DNA of 64,000 nt from Polymyxa betae (lineage: Eukaryota > Endomyxa > Phytomyxea > Plasmodiophorida > Plasmodiophoridae). Shown here piece after piece: positions 48,533 to 61,031 of this stretch (position 1 is its first letter; every line of letters starts with the position of its first letter). The notes below the pieces were generated by a model, which did not search any database, was not told the origin of the DNA, and saw nothing but the letters and a program-made list of their open reading frames with translations. The DNA is taken from assembly GCA_003693705.1 (NCBI GenBank), contig RBZT01000563.1:124001-188000 (forward strand), given 5' to 3'. A program made the position numbers and the translations under genes.

Positions 48533-50146
48533 TCATGATGAGCCTCTTAATCCATGAGTGCTTACGTAATATATAATAGTGGTAATCACGAGAATAAACA
48601 CGATCGAGGTCGGATAGAAATCCGTTACGAACCCAGACAAGACAATCGCGAAGCAAGCCGATGCGAACGTCAGTGGCGACGCCGGAAAGCATTGCATCCG
48701 AAACGATTCGCCGATCGTACTGCCCCTTAAACGAATCACTGCCAGGCCAGCTAAGCCTGCAAATAACCATGTGGCGACTCCTGAGTAATTAATCAAGATC
48801 GAAAGGTTGTTGCCAAGTAAGACCAGAACGCAGGACCAGGCGCATAACGCCATCGTGGAATTTGCAGGGACGCCTGCCTTATTCACTTTGCCGAACCATT
48901 CTGAAAACCGCAGCTTAGCAATTTCAGAATTACAACGAATCTGGTTATACAACGGACCACTGAAAATGCCATCTCGACCTGCAGCATAGAACAACCTTGC
49001 TTGACCAAAGATGGTGGCATGCGCAGCTCCCATTGTCGCTAACATGATTGCTAGCGATAGAGCGATGGCGAAGGCCTCGCCTCCGACTTTCATGGCGAAT
49101 GTGTAGCCAATGGAATCGGATGTTGCCAAAACCAGAGGGTCTATTACTCTCAGGTAAGCACTGCAATAAATGTTGATTAGATAGAAAGTCTAATCGACTA
49201 GATTGGTGCCATACTAATTGCAGAAAATGTATAAAGTGATGACGGTGAACATTCCGAAGAATGTACCGAGCGGGAGGTCCTTTTTCGGATTGTTGAACTC
49301 TTCTGATAGAGCGCACACTGAATTGTATCCAGAATATGCCCATAGAGCGCCCAGAGTCCCCAAACCGAACTTCCCTGGACTAGTTCCAGCAAAACAATCC
49401 GATAAACTGGAGAAGTTAGCGCCATCCATGAGAGATTGCGGTGTAAAGAACAGAGCCTGACAGAGTGGCATCAATGGCGATTTTAGAATGCAAAGCGACT
49501 CTTACAATAATAATCATGAAGACAGCAGCAACTTTGAAGACAACCATGGCTTGCTGAATTTCGGCCGATTGTTGGACCCCTTTTCTATTTACATGAGCTA
49601 AAACAACGATTAAGCCCACAGCTACGATTCCATGCGCTATTCCAGAGTTGATGTTGAAGATTGCCATAAAGTATTTAGCAAAGACGGTTGCCTCAATAGC
49701 TATGCTGCCTGAAGACAGCGCTAAGAAAGAGACGACAAGGAACGAGAAGGAGATGCTCTTGTTGAAAGCTTTCTCGAAATAAGCAGCTTCTGCAGCAGAA
49801 TTGACATGTCCTGTTGCTAGCTCTACATAGCATAAAGCTCCAAGAATGCTGAGAAACCCAGAGAACACCCAGACCAGAACTGAAGCGCAAGCAGAGCCTG
49901 CTGCAGCATATACAAGACCAGGTGTACTAAAGATACCGCTTCCTAAACAATCAAGTTTCGTGTTGGTCGTCTACGAGCACCATTTCATACATACGCACCG
50001 ATTATATTGCAAATGATCGTGCTGTAGGCATCCTTCAGACCCAGCTTTCCTTTTAGCACTGGTTTTGAATCGAATTGCAACGGAGCCGTCTCGAGTCCTT
50101 CATCGGGATCAGTCACATGTAACAGCGCTCCGAGACGATCGACCAT
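48533..50146 (-). CDS. APC-superfamily amino-acid transporter
   Basis: A LeuT-fold secondary transporter most like LAT/cationic amino-acid permeases. Start ATG 50146 (MVDRLGALLHVTDPDEG), then exons joined by introns of about 40-60 nt. Helix 1 has the G(S/A)GIF-type sequence LGSGIFSTPGLVYAAAGSA (49900). Helix 6 has the hallmark ALWAYSGYNSVCALSEEFNN (49320), the typical 'aY.Gw....EE.kNP' motif of APC transporters. The last exon contains NYSGVATWLFAGLAGLAVIRL. About 480 residues with about 12 membrane helices. Substrate cannot be read from the sequence. The stop (48533) is 45 bases from that of the convergent MFS gene. Upstream, 50265-50286 carries overlapping inverted repeats. Confidence 0.85.
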
Positions 50147-50436
50147 AAATGGCGTCTTCTGAACCCAAAATGAAACTGAAAGAACTTCTCTATGTTGTCG
50201 AAACTACACATGCGACCCTTTACTGAGCTCTGTGTCTCGATAATGGAAAGGGGCCCGGCCTCTCTTACACGAGAGTGTAATGTTACCTCTAGAACCTGAT
50301 GGCGGGTCTGAACTCCAACAAGATGAGCTCAGCCATGGTACTATTCTGTACGAGGCAAAGAACATCTATAGGATAGATCGGCTAAGAAACATGTGAATAA
50401 GTGTTTGGATCGTTTTAATGCTTCGCGAGACGCAGC
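50147..50436 (-). promoter_or_regulatory. Upstream region with TTACAC-GAGA-GTGTAA and TGTAATGTTAC
   Basis: Between the APC start and the COX6B stop. TTACACGAGAGTGTAA (50265-50280) is a perfect 6-bp inverted repeat overlapping TGTAATGTTAC (50276-50286), about 120-140 bases upstream of the APC ATG. It belongs to the motif set also seen at 8862, 35722 and 40473. Regulatory role inferred. Confidence 0.3.
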
Positions 50437-50969
50437 TCATTCTTCCAAATCTCCTGTGTACTGGACTCCAGGGAATCTTCCTTCGAGGCGATCGTCATTC
50501 CATTTCTCAAGCTAGGCCAGATGTAAATAGAAGATACGATATTTGGTCAAGAGACAGACCCAGCCGGTAGGGCAAATGCTTCGGAAGTAATGCTTCAGCT
50601 TTAAGCAATCCGGGTCCGTTGGTGATTTATCACGAGCGCAGAGAAGGAATTCGTTATAACGAGTCCAGCAGTGTCGGCTTTGATTTGTCGTCGGGAATCG
50701 GAAATCGATCGGAGCGGTCGTCGGCTTTCGAAACCGTTCCGGGAGATTCTCAAATGGGACATTTTCGGGATCCGGTGACAAATCAGAAGTTGGCTCTTCC
50801 GGTGCTTTGTCGCCAACGACTATCCAAATAAATGAATAAAAATTATCAGGAAAAACGTTCTAAAAAAGCGCGAGATTTGAAACCCAATCCTACCAGCCGC
50901 GGTGTCCTGAGACGACGTCGGCGCCTGTAATTCTCCAGCAGTTGGGATCTTGTGCAGATCGACACCCAT
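50437..50969 (-). CDS. COX6B: Cytochrome c oxidase subunit 6B (CHCH protein)
   Basis: A small intermembrane-space subunit of respiratory complex IV. Three exons: ATG at 50969 (MGVDLHKIPTAGELQAPTSS), an intron of about 80 nt ending TTTGGATAG, a main exon (VGDKAPEEPTSD...), an intron of about 47 nt after CPTGW, and a last exon LEKWNDDRLEGRFPGVQYTG ending TGA at 50439-50437. The core is diagnostic: APIDFRFPTTNQSRHCWTRY, then the second cysteine pair (FLLCARD... DCLKLKHYFRSICPTGW). The cysteines give the CX9C/CX10C twin motif expected for the disulfide hairpin. The N-terminal extension of about 50 residues, acidic and Pro-rich, is longer than in animals, as in plant COX6b-1. No cleavable presequence is expected, since such proteins use the MIA import route. 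Confidence 0.9.
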
Positions 50970-51238
50970 GGTTATAAGCAGACGTGATCACGTTGGGATC
51001 GATACGCGGCTGTATAGAAATGGGAAACCCCTTTCAAAAACAATACGTCTTATTAAGGCAACTGAGACGTGAATGGGAACATAGCGCAGTTATCTCCATC
51101 ATATACAAACTTCTACTTTTTTCTATGTTCTATACTATCAAAGCAGCTTGGCTTTGAAGCCGAAGTCAATCCGTTCAGCAAGTCAATGGCGACTTCGTAA
51201 TTGTATGATTGGTTAATAGATAAACAGATATGACATGG
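50970..51238. other. Intergenic, COX6B promoter side
   Basis: Lies between the COX6B start and the calcineurin stop, both genes leftward. It should hold the COX6B promoter and the calcineurin 3' end. No motif recognised. Confidence 0.4.
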
Positions 51239-53213
51239 TTACGGTTTAATCCCTATGTCTACGACCGAGTTCTTCTTCGAACCTGCCTGGCTAGAGGGCT
51301 TCGGTTCGAATAGCTCAGCCGGCAATCCATCGAACGAGGGTCGTCGTTCATTGATCAAGTCTGCGGAATGGGCGCTCTTGAAGTCCTGAACCGCCGCCGC
51401 AATGGCGTCTTTGCCTTGAGAAAGCAGCCCTTGGGGTACCATCTTGTTTGGTGTCAGCTGCTTCAGCTGAATAACCAGCTCGTTGTGCTCCCGAAGTGTC
51501 TTGTACACACGAACAAGCTTGGTCACAGCTAGAACTTTTTCTTTTAGAATGCCTCCTCGTTTTGCCAGCAGTTGGGACTTCTTAGTATTCTTTACTTTGA
51601 TTGCAACAGGCTCGCTTTCGCTGTCGCTCTCTGATTCGGAGGCGTCTCCATTCGACCCGATTACAGACGCCAGCATGTCGGTTACCTTTTCAGCAACGAA
51701 TGGCAGCGACCACGAAAAAACGTCCATGAAGTTTGGGAGGTAATACGGGTGCTCACAGTTCATAAACTGGCGAATGTTCAGCAGCTCGTCGTCAAAGTGC
51801 AAGCAGGCGCCCTTGTTCCGGTACACATCACTAAACACGGTCAACGTTTACTCTGCAATGCACAAACAGCTTGCGATTCTTACCAATAATTCGGAGCTAA
51901 AGAGCATTACGTTAGCAAAATGGAAGGAAAATCCGAGGTTAGACCTACCGCTGAATATTGTTATTATTCTTGGTATACCGTGTTTGTTCTGCATCTGCAT
52001 GCGATAACCTTCCAGCTGGGCTTCGTGCGCCCGAATGATAGCTGTCAAGTGGTTTTTCTTCAAGAACGTATCGACAGCAGAGACGCCGAATACGAACGAG
52101 CACTGACGCGTCTCGTTGTACATAAACCAGGAATCTGGTGAATCTCCATTCTGTTGCTTTAATGGACTCGCCGAAGCAGGGTTACGTCTGATACCGTCTT
52201 CGCTAGCCGCCTCGTGCTCCTGGTTCTCGTCAAATGGATCCGACCACAATAGGTCGCACATGGGTCCTTCTCGCGGAACTTCTCGAAACCGCTCGATATC
52301 GTTAATATCGTTCAGAAGAGTGATATCTGGAGACAGTCCTCCATGCATACAGAGGAACTTCTCGTTGATAGTTGCTGCCAGCGGTAGGCAATCAAAAGAG
52401 TCCATGAACTCGTTATACAGTTCGATTGTATACTTGAACACACATTCATCGCGAAAATTAAAGAACGAGGTCAGATGCCGGCATTCGTGATTACCTCGAA
52501 GCATGAAAAACGTATCCGGATGGGAAATCTTGACCGCATATAGATACAGCAAAACCTCACAGGAAAAACAGCCTCGATCAACATAATCTCCCTATAAAAA
52601 TAATTAAAGACGAGCAGTAAGCATGGAAGGATAGTGTTACAAGGAAGAGATACTGAACTTCAGCAGGATCGCCACCGACTTGCAGTAATCTCATCATATC
52701 GTAATATTGGCCATGCAGATCGCCACAGACCGTGATAGGGTCGTGAAGATGCAAGAGATTAGGCTCCTTACGAAAGACAGCCGACGCCGTTTCGATAATG
52801 CGAACAGCACAGCCATGCGTGATTTTGCCTTCGCGAAGAAAATGGTTCTTGAGAAGCTCAAGGTTAGGCAGCCGGCCATTGTCCTTGGTGAATAGCATTT
52901 CTTCGGTCATAGGACGCCGAGGGATAGGAGAAACCGAGGTCACAACGCGATCGTCGTGAGGCTCTGCAAGACTCCCATCTGGAATCTTTGCTGCGATTGC
53001 AGCATTGATGGCAGCAGCGGTAGGCGGCAGCGCTTTAGATTCTTGATCTGAAGGCAAGGGGGTTTTCTTGCCGAAGTCATCCTCTTCCTCGTCTGAAGGT
53101 TTCTCTAACTCGTCTAATTCCTTATGGTTCAAATTGCTGACAGCGTCATCAGCTTTCGGAGCCTGCGGTTCGAGATCGGAAGGAAGAGCACCTGCTGTTG
53201 ACGATTTCATCAT
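51239..53213 (-). CDS. Calcineurin catalytic subunit A (PP2B)
   Basis: A Ca2+/calmodulin-dependent Ser/Thr phosphatase. Start ATG 53213, with an acidic, Ala/Pro-rich N-terminus. Phosphatase signatures are VCGDLHGQYYD, GDYVDRGCFSCEVL (rebuilt across the intron near 52585-52640), RGNHECRHLT, HGGLSPD and IRAHEAQLEGYRM. The IFSAPNYCDVYRNKGA stretch needs a 13-nt exon (51884-51896) between two introns. The tail carries the calcineurin-type regulatory pattern: acidic Ser repeat, basic region, then KLVRVYKTLREHNELVIQLK...GLLSQGK and LINERRPSF, like the calmodulin-binding and autoinhibitory parts. Compared with animals there is an insert of about 25 residues after DPFDENQEHE, rich in Ser, Pro and Asn. 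A calcineurin B partner is not in this window. Confidence 0.93.
51884..51896 (-). other. 13-nt microexon of calcineurin A
   Basis: On the minus strand CTCCGAATTATTG is bounded by TTAG and GTAAG. It supplies the residues A-P-N-Y-C of the invariant SAPNYCD motif when the flanking exons (ending IFS plus one base, and starting DVYRNKG) are joined. Confidence 0.85.
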
Positions 53214-53843
53214 GAAACAGCTAAAGCTATAGCGTCAAAAACTACTGTTGATTAGACTTTAGACTCTTCAGAATTCACCACAGCCAGCCTGGTATCTTTC
53301 CATGTACTAGATCGATCCCGCACCTTCAGATTTCCTTTATATATTCAATCTTCTGCAAGGTACGTCAGGCTTGGAGCAAGTTTCAGAAAATATCGATATC
53401 ATTCAAATCATACCATACTTAGACTTAAAGCTTTACACAGTTCAAGCAGATACACCGAGCCTGATTGCAATGCTTTTGATCTTAAAGCTCCATCAATTAT
53501 GACATAATAATAAAGCTATACCACCTATCAGGTGCCACAACAAAATGAGCAATTAGATAATTCTATGCGTTGGAATTCTTAGGAGACTCAATGGTCAATA
53601 GTAAGCAGACACTGGACTGTAAAATCTAAACTAATATGCATGGACCTTTGAAATCATCAGAGGCTGTACTCGAAAGCAGTAGCATGGTAACTTCGTAATC
53701 CCTGGATTCATAGCAACAAATGAAATGCCTTTGATATGAGAGTTCACGCAGTTTTAAAAGGATCTCTATTGCGTGGCCTTCTGTGACAACGCTACTGGAA
53801 AAGTTTCGATACTGTTAGTGACATAGAGAATTGAATTCACATT
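53214..53843. other. Divergent intergenic region, calcineurin / ENA1
   Basis: 630 bases between two divergent genes, presumably with both promoters. AT-rich; no clear TATA box, repeat or RNA gene seen. Confidence 0.4.
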
Positions 53844-56800
53844 ATGCAGACTTTAGGCGTTGAGGAGAAAGCATTCTATTCGTTAGACGCCCAACAAGTG
53901 GCTAAGGAATTCAATGTCGATCTCGAAAAGGGCTTAAGTGCTGAAGAAGTCCATGCACGATTGGAAAAATATGGGCCGAATGTGCTTTCAGGAAAAACGG
54001 CTGAAAGCATATGGATTCTGCTATTTCGACAGCTGGCCAATTCGATGACGCTTGTTCTTCTTGCGGCAACTGTGCTCTCATTTATTACGAAGGATTATGC
54101 TGAAGCCATCGTCGTTTTTCTCATCATCATCGCCAACACCTTCACCGGTCTGTACCAAGAAATGAAAGCTGAAAAGACAATGTCTGCTTTGCGAAGTATG
54201 TCATCGCCAACCGCTAATGTATTAAGAGATGGTGAGCAGAAAACCATCCCTACAATAGACTTGGTACCAGGTATGAATAACAACACGATATCGTATTAGC
54301 ACGAAATGTTTTGTAGGTGATATACTTCTGTTGAAGAATGGAGACAATATTGGCGCTGATTGCAGGCTGATCTACAGTCAGATTCTTGGGATTGATGAAG
54401 CCCTCCTTACTGGGGAAACCCACCAAGTCGAAAAGCATACAGGAGTTATTGGGAGCGAGAAAGTCCCTGTTGGCGATCAGTTCAATATGGTGTTTTCCAG
54501 TACGACCGTGACGCAAGGACGAGGCAAAGGTCTGGTGGTTCGAACTGTAGGTTTGGATTATAGTAATGGATTTCAATGGTAATGTCGGTTTCTTCAGGGA
54601 ATGGAATCAGAACTGGGAAAGATTGCTAAGTCTATGTTTGAGACCAAAACCAACGATTCCAAAACCCCTTTGCAACGCTCGCTCGATAACATGGGAACGC
54701 TGCTGATCTTCGTTTCTGAAGTTCTTGCTCTGATCGTCTTCGCTGTGAACGACTTTGTATTTAATGTCAATGTCGTCCTGTACGCTGTTGCTGTCGCCAT
54801 CGCCGTTATTCCTGAAGGTTCGCGCGCACGAATAGTTCTGCAATACTCAATCAACAAACGTTATAGGCTTGATGGCCGTCGTCACTCTGACAATGGCCTT
54901 GGGTATGCGTCAGATGTCAAAGCAGCGTGTTCTGGTCCGAAAACTGATCGCTCTGGAATCTCTCGGAAGGGTCACTAACGTTTGCTCTGATAAAACTGGC
55001 ACCCTGACGCAAGCCGTTATGACCGTTACGAAAATCTGGCTCCCCGGCAATGGGGTTTATTCAGATGAGGTCCAACAGGGTGTCGACGTCTCCAAGGAAA
55101 AGGTCGTTGAACCACATGTCGAAAGTTTAATAGAGAATGGAACAAGTTCATTTCAGTTACTTGGAAAATGTGCATCATTATGCAATATGGCGGAGCTGAA
55201 ATTTGATTCTGATGGTAATCTGCTGTATGGGATCGGAGATGCAACCGAAATCGCTCTACAAAAATTTGCTCACAAATACGATTTGGGAAAGAAAACAATT
55301 ATTTCTGACGATGGCTATGATCTATGGGTCGAACATACGTTCGATTCTACTCATAAGCGAATGGCTGTTGTCTATAAGAATCCACATGGTGAGGGCGCTG
55401 TAGTTTTTGTCAAAGGTGCGACAGAGAAGATCATGGGGCGATGTGTCGCGATTCAAAGAGCAAACAAGGCCTGTCCAATGTCCTATGAAGAATTGGCTAA
55501 TGAGATCCTGCCGGTTGTGCAAAGGTTATCATCTCAGGGAATGAGAACTATATCATTAGCGATGCGCTACTTGGAGAACGTCTCATGTATGGACGCTGCG
55601 AAAGAGATCCCTCGTGGGGAAGTCGAGTCGAAGTTAATGTTCCTTGGACTTGCCGGTATCACTGATCCTCCCCGACCAGAGAGCAGAGCCAGTGTCGATC
55701 TGTGCCACGAAGCTGGAATAACCGTTCACATGTTGACTGGAGATCACCTCATGACGGCAGTGGCGATCGCGCGACAAGTCGGTATCTTGCCATCATTGGG
55801 TGACGTACGAGAAGGTGAAAGTCTATGCATTATGGAGGATGAGAACTGTCTGGTGATGACTTCATCTGAGTTTGATCACATGACCGACAATCAAATCGGT
55901 AGGTAACCAGATCTTATTCTGTCTTTGCCTAAAGTGTTGCAGATGCTCTCACGGATCTGCCGAAGGTTATTGCAAGATGCAGTCCACAAACGAAAGTTCG
56001 AATGATTCAGGCTCTTCATCGAAGAGGATGTATTGTGGCTATGACTGGAGATGGTGTCAACGATTCTCCCAGCTTGAAGTTAGCTGATGTTGGGATCTCC
56101 ATGGGACAGAATAGCTCCGACGTTGCCAAACAAGCGTCCGATATCGTCTTGACTGATAATAATTTCGCCAGTATCGTCAATGCAATTGCAGAGGGACGTC
56201 GTATATTCAGAAATATCCAGCGATTCGTTGCTGTATTGATTGGCGGAAATGTAGCCGAACTATTTGTTCTGATGCTTGGTTTGTCGTTCGTCGACTCTAG
56301 TGGTCATTCCGTATTTCCATTATCACCTATCCAGATTCTAGTTAACAATATGGTCAGGAGAAGACCTATTACTACGTGCTATATCTTACATCTGATTAAC
56401 TAGGTAACTGGAACTCCATCCGCGCTAGCGCTTGGTATGGAGAAGAAAACGCCTGATGCCATGAAAAGGCCTCCTCGATCGGCAAAGCTCGGGCTCTTCG
56501 ACGCCGAACTCGTCACTGATATCATTTTCTATGGTTGTATTATTGGTGCAATCACACTCTTCGATTTCTATGCAACTATTCACTGGTTCGGGAATGGAGT
56601 TCTTGGATCTGAATGCGACGTCAATTTTACCGACCGATGCAACGATCTGTATCAAGCTCGCGGTGTCGTGTTTGCAGCATTGACAATCTTGATGCTTCTG
56701 CACACATATAACTGTCGTGATATTCGAGGTCGTATGTGGAATATGGCAGGGCTACGTCGGTTCTTTGATAATCCCTCCATTACCAATGCTGTGGTTATCG

Positions 56801-56973
56801 GATGCTCCATTGCTATCGTATCGCTCTACATCCCTGGACTCAATGATAGAGTGTTCAAGCAGATCGGGTTTGTAGCTGAATGGAGTCTGGTTTTCGTTTC
56901 CATTCTTGTCTTCATTGTAATTTCCGAATTGTACAAAATATTCAAGACCTGGCTTCTCCCTCCGTTCCATTAG
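53844..56973 (+). CDS. ENA-type P-type ATPase (Na+/K+ efflux, P-IID), copy 1
   Basis: ENA pumps expel Na+ or K+ and are typical of fungi, mosses and some protists. About 1,000 residues. Hallmarks in order are the N-terminal cation-ATPase domain (LEKYGPNVLSGKTAE), the actuator-domain loop DEALLTGETHQVEKH, the M4 motif AVAIAVIPEG, the phosphorylation site CSDKTGTLTQ (54985; the trailing Q fits the ENA subfamily), the nucleotide-binding domain (KGATEKIM), the hinge TGDGVNDSP (56047) and the C-terminal membrane half. ALGMEKKTPDAMKRPPR is typical of fungal ENA. Introns include 54271-54316 (VPG to DILLLK) and ones near 54560, 54822, 55902 and 56355; positions are shared with copy 2. The catalytic residues are complete, so it is probably functional. 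Confidence 0.9.
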
Positions 56974-57784
56974 TCATTTACCATTATATATCATTGTAGA
57001 ACTGAGGGAGGGCGCAATCTGAATCTAACTGCAACTAATACGTTTTACAACAGATAGGCGAGCTGAATACGTGAACATGTTTTCTGTATAAATATTGTCT
57101 TTTTGTAATTCAAAAGTTTTCAAATTTGCTACCGATGGGCCTCGACGAGCTGTTTCGACCTCTGTACTGTACAGAACGATTGACCTAACAGCAGCTTTTT
57201 CAACAGCCCTCCTGCATTTGAGAGGTGTCAGAAGGTTGCATTGGCAAATTCCCAGGCAGACAGGCAAGCGAATAATTCCGGATCAAATCTCTCCATGTTT
57301 GAACAGACGACGGAACCGAACCTTAAGCCGGCAGGATTCAGATAATACAGAGATGAAGCGACTCCAGTAACGAAATCATCTTCTTTTGGAAATGTCTCGG
57401 AGGCTGCTCCGCTGCCTTGGCTTTTCTAGTCTGTAGATAGGCTATAGGCAGGATCAGAACCAAACTTCATGGGCACCCATGCAGAAATCTGGGTTCAGAG
57501 ACACTCATTTTTAAATCGATATTCGAGGCTAGCTCATAAGCGCGCCTGAAAATCCTCATGTTAGCAGAAGAGATTGTGTCAAACGAATCATAGGCTGGAT
57601 AGAGCCTGTTTGTATCAACTCAAGGAAAGTTTCCTTAACTTGGCGAATCGACAGAACTCAGCCTCATCGCTCCGTATGTTGCCATTAGCAAGAAAATAGT
57701 TAATTTCTGTCAGGTTCTGTCCACTATGTTCTGGTTTCAATCTCCGAATCATGCGTTCATCGATCTTCAAGCTCTGTTCAGAAT
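56974..57784. other. Intergenic region between the two ENA genes
   Basis: 811 bases with no recognisable gene. A 91-codon frame at 57095-57370 has no features and an Arg-rich, coding-unlike composition. The region should hold the promoter of copy 2. I see no long repeat shared with the region upstream of copy 1. Confidence 0.4.
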
Positions 57785-60700
57785 ATGAACCGAGCCTACC
57801 ATACCTTAACTGTCGACCAAATCCTGGCCGAATTATGTGTTGATCCAGATATCGGTTTATCTGACAAAGAGATCAACGATCGATTCCAGAAATATGGCCC
57901 GAATGCGCTTTTTAAAGAAAAGACTGAAAGCCCATGGATTCTACTCTTCAATCAGCTGGCCAATTCTATGACCTTTGTTCTAATTGTCGCAACTGTTCTG
58001 GCGTTCGTCACCCAAGATTTCGCTGAAGCCATTGTTGTTCTACTGATCATCATCGCCAATACTTTGATTGGTTTCTATCAAGATTATAAAGCTGAAAAGA
58101 CAATGGCTGCTTTACGAAGTATGGCATCACCGACTGCTAATGTATTAAGAAACGGCGAACCAAAACACATTCCTGCATCAGAGGTGGTTCCAGGTATTCA
58201 ACCAAAACCCGATTTCATTGATTTCTGAGTCTCACTTCCAAGGCGATATTCTTCTTTTGAAGGGCGGTGATAATGTTGGGGCTGATAGTAGGCTGATCAC
58301 CTGCCATAGTATTGGTGCTGATGAGGCTCTGCTTACTGGCGAGACCCATCAAATCGAGAAGCATTGCGATGTGATTGAAGAAGAGCAGGTTCCTGTTGGT
58401 GATCAACACAATATGGTATTCGCAAGCACAACGGTGACACAAGGTAGAGGACGTGGCGTCGTTGTACGAACTGTAAGTCTGTCCTTTGGTGACGTCGCTT
58501 TACTCAATCCGATCGTTTCAGGGAATGTACACGGAGCTGGGTAAAATCGCCAAATCGATGTTCGAGACGAAATCGCGAGAATCTCAAACCCCATTGCAAC
58601 GCTCGCTTAGTAATATGGGGCTCGTGTTATTAGCTGTGGCAGTCGTGTTTGCAGTCATTATTTTTGCTGCGAACGGATTTGACGTGACGGTGAGCGTTCT
58701 TCTCTATGCTGTTGCTGTTGCGATTGCTGTCATTCCTGAAGGTCCCAGATCACAATTCGTCCGTGCTAATTGATTTAATCGCATTTAGGTTTAATCGCCA
58801 TTGTGACTTTGACGATGGCCCTGGGAATGCGTCAAATGGCCAGGCAGCGTGTTCTGGTTCGAAGACTGATCGCTCTGGAGCTGCTGGGAAGAGTCACAAA
58901 TGTCTGCTCTGATAAGACCGGCACCTTAACTCAGGCCATCATGACTGTTTCGAAAATCTGGCTTCCTGATATTGGGATCTATTCAGATGAGGTCTCGCAG
59001 ACCTCGGAGCCACTGAAAGAGACAGCTGGAGAATCAACCTCCATCCAATCATTGGTTGAGAACAGAATAAGCTCCTTCTTGCTTTTCGTGAAATGTTCAT
59101 CCTTATGTAATATGGCTGAATTGAAGTTCGATGACAGTAATCACCTCATCTCTGGTATTGGAGACGCCACCGAAATCGCCTTGCAAAAGTTTGCTCACAA
59201 GTACGAGTTCGACAAGCAGAAGATAATCTCCGAGGAAGGATGGGAGCTATGGGTGGAACATGCGTTCGATTCTCATCATAAAAGAATGTCGGTGATCTAT
59301 CACCATCCGCATGATCATGAAACTGTGATCTTCACAAAGGGCGCTCCTGAAAGGGTATTGGCTCGGTGTATGTTCATCCGACGAACAGACCAAATCTCTC
59401 CAGCATCATTCGAGGAATTATCGAATGAGGTTCTGCCGGTCGTGCAAAGATTATCGTCGCAGGGCATGAGGACTATAGCGCTAGCGATGCGTTATCTGGA
59501 CAATGGCACATCAATGAACTCAGCCAAAAAAATCCCCCGGAAGGAAGTTGAATCGAAGCTGATCTTTATTGGACTTGCTGGTATCAGTGATCCTCCTCGA
59601 CCTGAAAGTAAGCTCAGCGTTGCAATGTGCTATGATGCTGGAATCACGGTTCACATGCTGACGGGAGATCATCTGCTGACAGCAGTTGCTATAGCTCGAC
59701 AGGTTGGTATATTACCCTCATTGGATCAAACATATTATCAGGAATCTCGATACATGCTCGAGGAAGAGAAAGAATACGTCATGACATCCACTGAATTCGA
59801 TAACATGACTGATAACCAGCTCAGTATGATCATCACTTTTATTTGATCGATAATATGCTAACTTACAGCAGATGCTCTGGAGACTTTACCGAAGGTTATA
59901 GCCAGGTGTAGCCCCCAGACGAAAGTTCGAATGATTAAGGCTCTTCATCGAAGAGGATGTATTGTGGCTATGACTGGAGATGGTGTTAATGATTCTCCCA
60001 GCTTGAAGTTAGCTGATGTTGGGATCTCCATGGGACAGAATAGCTCCGATGTCGCCAAACAGGCGTCCGATATCGTCTTGACTGATAATAACTTCGCCAA
60101 CATCGTCAACGGCATCGCCGAAGGACGTCGTATTTTCAAAAACATCCAGCGATTTGTTGTTGTTCTGGTCGGGGGAAATATAGCCGAACTGTTCGTTCTG
60201 ATGATCGGGTTGGCGTTCGTCGCCAATGGGCACTCTGTGTTCCCGTTGTCACCGATCCAGATTTTAGTGAACAACCTTGTAGCTGAGCCAATCAATGCTT
60301 AGATGCCTTAACTGATCTTTTTCATAGGTGACGGGAACGCCCTCGGCGTTAGGGCTTGGAATGGAGAAGAAATCACCCGATACGATGCAACAGCCCCCTC
60401 GAAACGCCAAGTTGGGGCTTTTTGACATCGAGCTTATTACAGATATATTTTTCTATGGATGCGTCATTGGGGCGATCACGCTCTTCGATTTTCAAGCAAC
60501 TGTTCAATGGTTCGGTGATGGATATCTTGCACCGGATTGCGATTTCGTTTTCACTGACCAGTGCAATACTCTATATCGAGCACGTGGTGTTGCATTCGCA
60601 GTATTGACAGTTTTAATGCTGCTGCATACATATAACTGCCGAGACCTTCGCGGTCGAATGTGGAATGTTGCAGGAATGCGACGGTTTTTTGACAACCATG

Positions 60701-60897
60701 CCATTACGGTGGCTGTTGCGATCGGTTGTTCAATTGTGGTTATATCGCTCTATGTCCCAGTTCTGAACAACAAGGTTTTTAAGCAACTCGGATTTGATGC
60801 CGAATGGAGTTTGGTTTTCGCCTCGATTTTCGTGTTTATTGTAATTTCGGATCTGTATAAGGTGGGGAAATGTTGGGTCCTGCGACGTCTCCATTGA
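57785..60897 (+). CDS. ENA-type P-type ATPase, copy 2
   Basis: A tandem paralogue of copy 1, same length and layout. Start ATG 57785 (MNRAYHTLTVDQILAELC). Hallmarks are DEALLTGETHQIEKH, AVAIAVIPEG, CSDKTGTLTQAIM (58910), KGAPERVLARC, TGDGVNDSP (59973) and ALGLGMEKKSPDTMQQPPR (60345). Introns sit at the same places as in copy 1 (after VPG near 58194; near 58470, 58743, 59824 and 60295). The two proteins differ throughout the nucleotide-binding domain and the termini but are nearly identical around the hinge motif. All catalytic residues are kept, so both copies are expected to be active. Dosage or different expression or ion preference would explain keeping both. Confidence 0.9.
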
Positions 60898-61031
60898 AGG
60901 GGCAGTTGCTTATGCTTATTGTTAAGTAAAAACCATGGACTACCATATACATACCAATACAAATGTTTTACAATACTGTATACTCAACAGATTGTTCAAG
61001 ATAAATCCTGGAAGATCATAAGACTCTTGTT

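Noticed and set aside
53844-60897. Long minus-strand frames across both ENA genes (for example 59945-60295)
   Set aside because: Shadow frames created by codon use of the conserved pump sequence; no homology of their own.
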